A DNA stretch of 10,577 nucleotides, taken from contig NW_014011552.1 of assembly GCF_000611645.1 (NCBI RefSeq), positions 1 to 10,577 on the forward strand, read 5' to 3'. The notes below the pieces were generated by a model that did not search any database, was not told the DNA's origin, and worked only from the letters and a program-made list of their open reading frames with translations. Both the position numbers and the translations under genes were made by a program. This DNA is from Monoraphidium neglectum. Taxonomy: Eukaryota; Chlorophyta; Chlorophyceae; Sphaeropleales; Selenastraceae. Of this stretch, positions 7,301-10,577 are shown in pieces; position 1 is the stretch's first letter; the number at the start of each line of letters is the position of its first letter.

Positions 7301-10293
7301 GGCCACGCTCGTGGCCGTCTGCTTGGAGTACCTGGAGAGGTGGGGGGGGTGCGGGGGCGCCGCTGGCCGCTGCCCGCTTGGGCGGCGCTGGCTCTCGCGG
7401 GGCGGGCCGCTGCAGGGAAGAAAGGCGGGAGTGTTTGCTCGGTGGGGGCTGTCCTGTCGCATTTGCGGCCCAGTTGGCATTTCTGCGAGGCTGCCCCGAC
7501 TTCTGCCATCTCCCCCCCCCCTCCCAAAAACACACGCATGCGGACGTGCCCACCTGCGGCACGCCTCTAACGAAATGCGCCCTGCTGTAAACACACCCTC
7601 TGTGGTTGAACACCATTTGCAGGTACTACATGCTGATCTGCTTTTCCTCGTACCTTTGCTGGTCAAAATTTGACCCCGACAGCGAGCACCACACGGTGCG
7701 CCACCCGTCCCCCACCGCCACCCGGCCACTCATCCTACCTGCGCCCCGCGACAGGCAGCCCTTCTGCACGCGCCTGCTGCTCTCCCATTCGCCTGCAGAG
7801 CCTGATCCGCCTGTCAGATGAGCCATGCTCGCCGACAGCTTGAAACCCCTTGCATATTGCAACTCAGTTTTCCAAACCGCCTCTTCCCCGCAGCCCTACC
7901 CCGATTGGGTGGCGTCGCGCCCCGAGCTGCGCAGCGTGCTGTCTCACATGCTGCGCCGCAACCCCATGGCGGCGCTGGAGATGCACGTGCCGGCCGCCAC
8001 GCTGCCGCCGGGCACGCAGCAGCGGGCGCTGGACGACGACGAGGCGAACGCCAGCCTCATACGCGCGGTGGGTGGGCCGCACTCGACGGCCGGCACGCGC
8101 CGGCGTTTTGAGGGACATGCCGCGCGCGGTAGAGTTCCTTGTCTGCGCATATCTGGCTCAACAAGCAGGCCACATGCAAGCCCAGGCAAAAACAGACGCG
8201 CCACACGCGCGTGTCTGTTTGTGTGCAAACAAACACGCATGCACACTCACGCATCTGCATACGCGCACGCACGGCCACACACGCACGTCCACACACACAT
8301 GAAATCCCGCACTGAGGAAGTCATGGTTTGCCATGCCACATGGATTACCTTGCTGTCCCCTGCCCCCCCCCCCCAGGCCGAGGATCAGGCAGAGACCATC
8401 ATATCTTCGCGCGGCGGCCGCGTGCTGGGGGCCCTGACCATCCTCAAGGAGGACTACTTCCCAGGCATGAAGTCACACCGCCTCCCACAGGTGGGCTGAT
8501 GTGGGCCTGAGGCTGCGCCCCAAGCGCCCCGCCGCCGGTGCTATCCCTTGCCCCCCCCCTGGCCGCTTGACGTCGCGTGTGTGCTTGGGGGGAGCGCTTG
8601 TTTAGGCAGGCGCGTGCGCATGTGCGTGTGTGGGGCGCTCATGGGTATGCATGTTTGTGCGCGTGCATATGCATCATGCCCTGGAAATTGTGGATTGTGT
8701 TGTTTGCCTTTGTACATGTGAGCTGCAAGCATAATATCCAGACATCGAGCGCATGATGTATGGTGTCCCAAGCGGCTCGTGCCCTATGCCCCCACCCCTC
8801 AGCCGCTGCCGGGCGCCAGCAACTTCCGCTGCATGAGCGGGGCGCGCGTGTACGGCGTGGCCATGTCGACGACGGCCGGCATCCGCAACGTGCTGGCGGC
8901 AGTCAGGGAGCAGGCCAAGCGCGAGGACGAGGTGGGCCGTTTACGAACCCTTTTAGGACGTGCAGCCGGTGGTATTGCAGTTTCAACATTACCTCTAACC
9001 CCAGATTCCAAAGTCCATGTCTGACCGAGTTGTGGCCGCAGGTGGTGTGCCGCTGCTTTGTCTACCGCAGGGCTTTGCACTGCTCCGGCTACCCCACTGT
9101 CTCACGAGCTCGTTATTGCTGCCGTCCTGCCTCGCATCCCTGTGGCGCCCCCCCCAGGAGCTGCTGTGGTTCAACATGAGGGAGGAGCCCGTGGTCTACA
9201 TCAACGGCCGCCCCTTCGTGCTGCGGGAGCAGGTGGGCGCCGCCGCTCCACAGGGGCGGGCGCGGGGTGCCTGGGGCCCGGCCAGCACGCAGGGGCTGCC
9301 TCCCTTGTTCTCCTCGACTCTCTGTGTGTGCGTCCCATATCCTCAATCATGAAAACACTCACTCGTGGCCCTTTGCAGCTGCCATGCGTGCATACGGCTT
9401 GGCTTGACGTCAAGCAGTCACCCAAACCCATCCCTACCCCCTCACCCCGCACCCCCCAACCTACCCTTGCGCCCCCTAGGTGTGCCCCCTGAAGAACCTG
9501 CAGGAGTACGCGGGGATCGACGCCACGCGCCTGGAGCGCATGGAGCGGCGCCTCAAGGAGGACGTGCTGGGGGAGGCAGGTGGGGAGGGGGACGGGCGCA
9601 TGGGGTTTTTTTAAGCTGGCTTGTAGGTTTGATTTAACGGTGGGGGCAATAGGCAGCAGGAGCCAGGGACGCAGCCAAATTGTGGGGGTTGGCAACCATC
9701 ATCTTGCAGCTCATGTCGGTCAAGCGCCTCTGGGGTCGCAGGTCAAAGCAGCAGCATCTAATCGTGGGTTTCAAGTGTTACCCCCGTGCCGGAATCGCTT
9801 TTCCCGGTCATCAAAAAGCAGTTCTCACCTCCGCCCCCCCAAACACACACACACGCACACATGCGCACCCTCGCGCAGCCCACTATGGCGGCCGCATCCT
9901 GGTGGCGCGCGAGTCCGCCATCAGCGGCGGCGGCATCGGCGAGCTCATAGACACCTGGGAGCCCGTGGCCAGCCCCGGGGACGTGCAGACGCCGGCCGAG
10001 GTGTACCGCGCGCTCAGGGCCGAGGGGCACCGCGTCAACTACTGCAGGTAAAGGCGCGCGTGCGCGACGCCGCGGGGCTCTCGGACCAATCAGTGGCTCG
10101 GCCGCAGGCCAGGCGCGCACTGCAGCGGGCATCGCCAGCGAGTGTGGGCGTCCTGCGGCGCTGCTGTCACAGCCGGTTGCTTGGGCCTGAAGTGTTCACG
10201 CCGCTAATGCATCCACCGTCACCCGGGTGCAGGGTGCCTGTGACGGACGGGCGCGCACCAGCTGCGGAGGATATCGATGTCATCCTGGAGAAG
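4371..10293 (+). CDS. PALD1-like: Paladin-like (PTP-like phytase / inositol hexakisphosphate-domain) phosphatase, 17 exons, 3' part beyond window
   Basis: A cysteine-based phosphatase relative with tandem modules, probably cytosolic; vertebrate paladin has been linked to phosphoinositides. Exons: 4371-4422, 4722-4793, 4976-5031, 5235-5319, 5591-5720, 5910-6009, 6306-6385, 6613-6679, 6828-7339, 7623-7695, 7894-8067, 8377-8490, 8803-8931, 9158-9232, 9480-9579, 9879-10047, 10233-10293. All are GT-AG with matching phases: 683 codons, no stop. The start is set by an in-frame TAG at 4365-4367 and by the splice that creates SVKPEDVIKERTGDVLLK. Module 1 (about 17-467): TLLKADHFPGCQN, DGAPNFRQ, VYGVAIPT, LREEPVLYINGKPYVVRE, EYTGIDRSRVEDMEARLK, VQTPLEVYREL, RLPITDEKAPKDSDF, then FNCQMGRGRTTTGM (catalytic C233, R239), MQNLREAIAQYRGR, YLERYYMLICF, RRNPMAALEM. 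Module 2 (from about 468): ILKEDYFPG, VYGVAMSTTAGIRNVL, MREEPVVYINGRPFVLRE, EYAGID, RLKEDVL, VQTPAEVYRALRAEG, VPVTDGRAP. The window ends before its active site. Order and motifs closely match plant paladins. Confidence 0.93.
6828..7339 (+). other. Exon 9 of the paladin-like gene: module 1 active site plus an Ala/Pro insertion
   Basis: This largest exon (codons 215-384) carries the phosphatase loop FNCQMGRGRTTTGM, with Cys at 6882-6884 and the C-x5-R Arg at codon 239, followed by the helix LVLLRRMG. Next comes an Ala/Pro-rich stretch of about 50 residues (about 256-305), then RSLLRVLESGNMGKAVLD, MQNLREAIAQYRGR and LEYLER, which match the family again. The acceptor is accgcag and the donor is AG before GTGGGG. 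Confidence 0.88.
8209..8238. repeat. Inverted repeat (hairpin) in intron 11
   Basis: GCGTGTCTGTTTG, then the loop TGTG, then CAAACAAACACGC. The 13-nt arms pair at 12 of 13 positions (one C.A mismatch). It sits at the start of a longer CA-rich tract. Confidence 0.85.
8239..8300. repeat. Degenerate (CA)n tract in intron 11
   Basis: Alternating CA/CG/TG dinucleotides such as CACACACGCACG and CCACACACACATG. Confidence 0.85.
8491..8802 (+). other. Intron 12 of the paladin-like gene (312 nt) with a TG/CG-rich alternating tract
   Basis: The donor is CCACAG before GTGGGC and the acceptor is ccacccctcag. The region from about 8616 to 8672 is TG/CG/CA-rich (GCGCGTGCGCATGTGCGTGT and similar). I see nothing else in it. 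Confidence 0.75.
9843..9868. repeat. Short (CA)n tract near the 3' end of intron 15
   Basis: ACACACACACACGCACACATGCGC lies about ten bases upstream of the exon 16 acceptor (exon starts at 9879), where it forms much of the region before the splice site. Confidence 0.85.
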
Positions 10294-10577
10294 GTGTGTG
10301 TGGGTGTGAACATGTGCGCGGGCTTGCCCACATGCGCGCGCGCACATGTGTGTGTGACACTGCACGTGTGTGAGCGATCGAAATGTGTTGCATGCGCATC
10401 TGCAGACACGTGCTTGCCGGCGGCCCACACCAGGCGATTGCCCAGCGCACGGCGCCGCTCGCAAGGCCTCACGCGCACAGACACGGCCCCTGCTGACGCG
10501 CCTGCCAGGCTGCCAGTTCGGATGCGCCCTGTCGAAGCGTCCTGTCGCCTCACACCACGCATCCTTCCCTTGACGCC
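10294..10577 (+). other. Start of intron 17 of the paladin-like gene, TG-rich; continues to or past the window edge
   Basis: Begins with the donor GTGTGTG after LEK. I found no exon matching the expected next segment of module 2 (a phenylalanine-rich strand followed by a C-x5-R loop) in the remaining 284 nt. The TG-rich part runs to about 10375. Confidence 0.65.
10310..10349. repeat. Inverted repeat in intron 17
   Basis: ACATGTGCGCG (10310-10320) pairs perfectly with CGCGCACATGT (10339-10349) across an 18-nt loop. It is embedded in alternating TG/CG sequence. Confidence 0.85.

Larger units (their letters stand above)
8068..8376 (+). other. Intron 11 of the paladin-like gene (309 nt), CA-rich, C12 run at its acceptor
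   Basis: The donor is GCG before GTGGGT and the acceptor is a run of 12 C (8363-8374) then AG. It contains a CA-rich tract (about 8196-8300) and a strong hairpin (8209-8238). No exon-like similarity is seen inside. Confidence 0.8.

Noticed and set aside
7586..7590. TGTAA, the green-algal polyadenylation signal
   Set aside because: It lies in intron 9, and the frame continues with clear family similarity in exon 10. Other copies (3792-3796 and 4726-4730) are in the promoter region and in an exon.
6642..7729. Long minus-strand ORFs (over 300 codons) across 6642-7729
   Set aside because: Shadows of the GC-rich phosphatase exon 9 and its flanking introns; their products are low-complexity Arg/Ala/Pro.
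7799..7820. Possible mini-exon (SLIRLSDE-like) in paladin intron 10
   Set aside because: It has an acceptor-like cag, but there is no usable GT donor in phase. The spacing between YL and the DW motif is already normal without it.
8188..8300. CRISPR-like or tandem repeat array
   Set aside because: It is only degenerate CA dinucleotides, with no fixed repeat and spacer lengths.
9042..9157. Possible extra exon reading VVCRCFVYRR between paladin exons 13 and 14
   Set aside because: It has a plausible cag acceptor, but no family match and no good donor in a fitting phase. Direct joining of 8931 to 9158 keeps frame and motif spacing.

Overview
The window is nuclear DNA from a GC-rich eukaryote, most likely a chlorophyte green alga; I cannot resolve class or genus. 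The reasons are GC-rich exons split by many canonical GT-AG introns of about 150-460 nt, abundant (TG)n/(CA)n tracts and C-runs in the introns, and two proteins that closely resemble plant/algal families. It holds two intron-rich genes in head-to-head (divergent) orientation. Both run off the window, so no 3' end is present.

Left part, minus strand (3512 down to 1): the 5' part of an OSCA/CSC1 (TMEM63, 'ERD4-like') membrane channel gene. Nine exons join in one frame into 509 codons. They cover the N-terminal helix, the first core transmembrane helices and the start of the cytosolic loop domain. The extracellular loop carries an EF-hand-like D-x-N-x-D-G-x-x-D segment. A 207-codon exon of mostly low-complexity sequence interrupts the cytosolic region.

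Middle (3513-4370): an 858-nt intergenic region that must hold both promoters. Its central part is clearly less GC-rich than the rest. A TATA-box match (minus strand, 3785-3778) is placed suitably for the channel gene. I see no RNA gene or mobile element there.

Right part, plus strand (4371 to at least 10293): the 5' two-thirds or so of a paladin-like, PTP-like-phytase-type phosphatase gene. Seventeen exons join in frame into 683 codons. Module 1 is complete, with an intact C-x5-R active-site loop. Module 2 is present up to just before its expected active site, which lies beyond the window. Module 2 has lost a Cys-containing motif found in module 1.

No operon, CRISPR, rRNA, tRNA or insertion sequence was seen. 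The pairing of a putative osmosensitive calcium channel with a putative inositol-phosphate/phosphoinositide phosphatase on one bidirectional promoter region is suggestive, but a functional link is inference only. All exon boundaries were worked out by hand from splice sites, phase and recalled family similarity.
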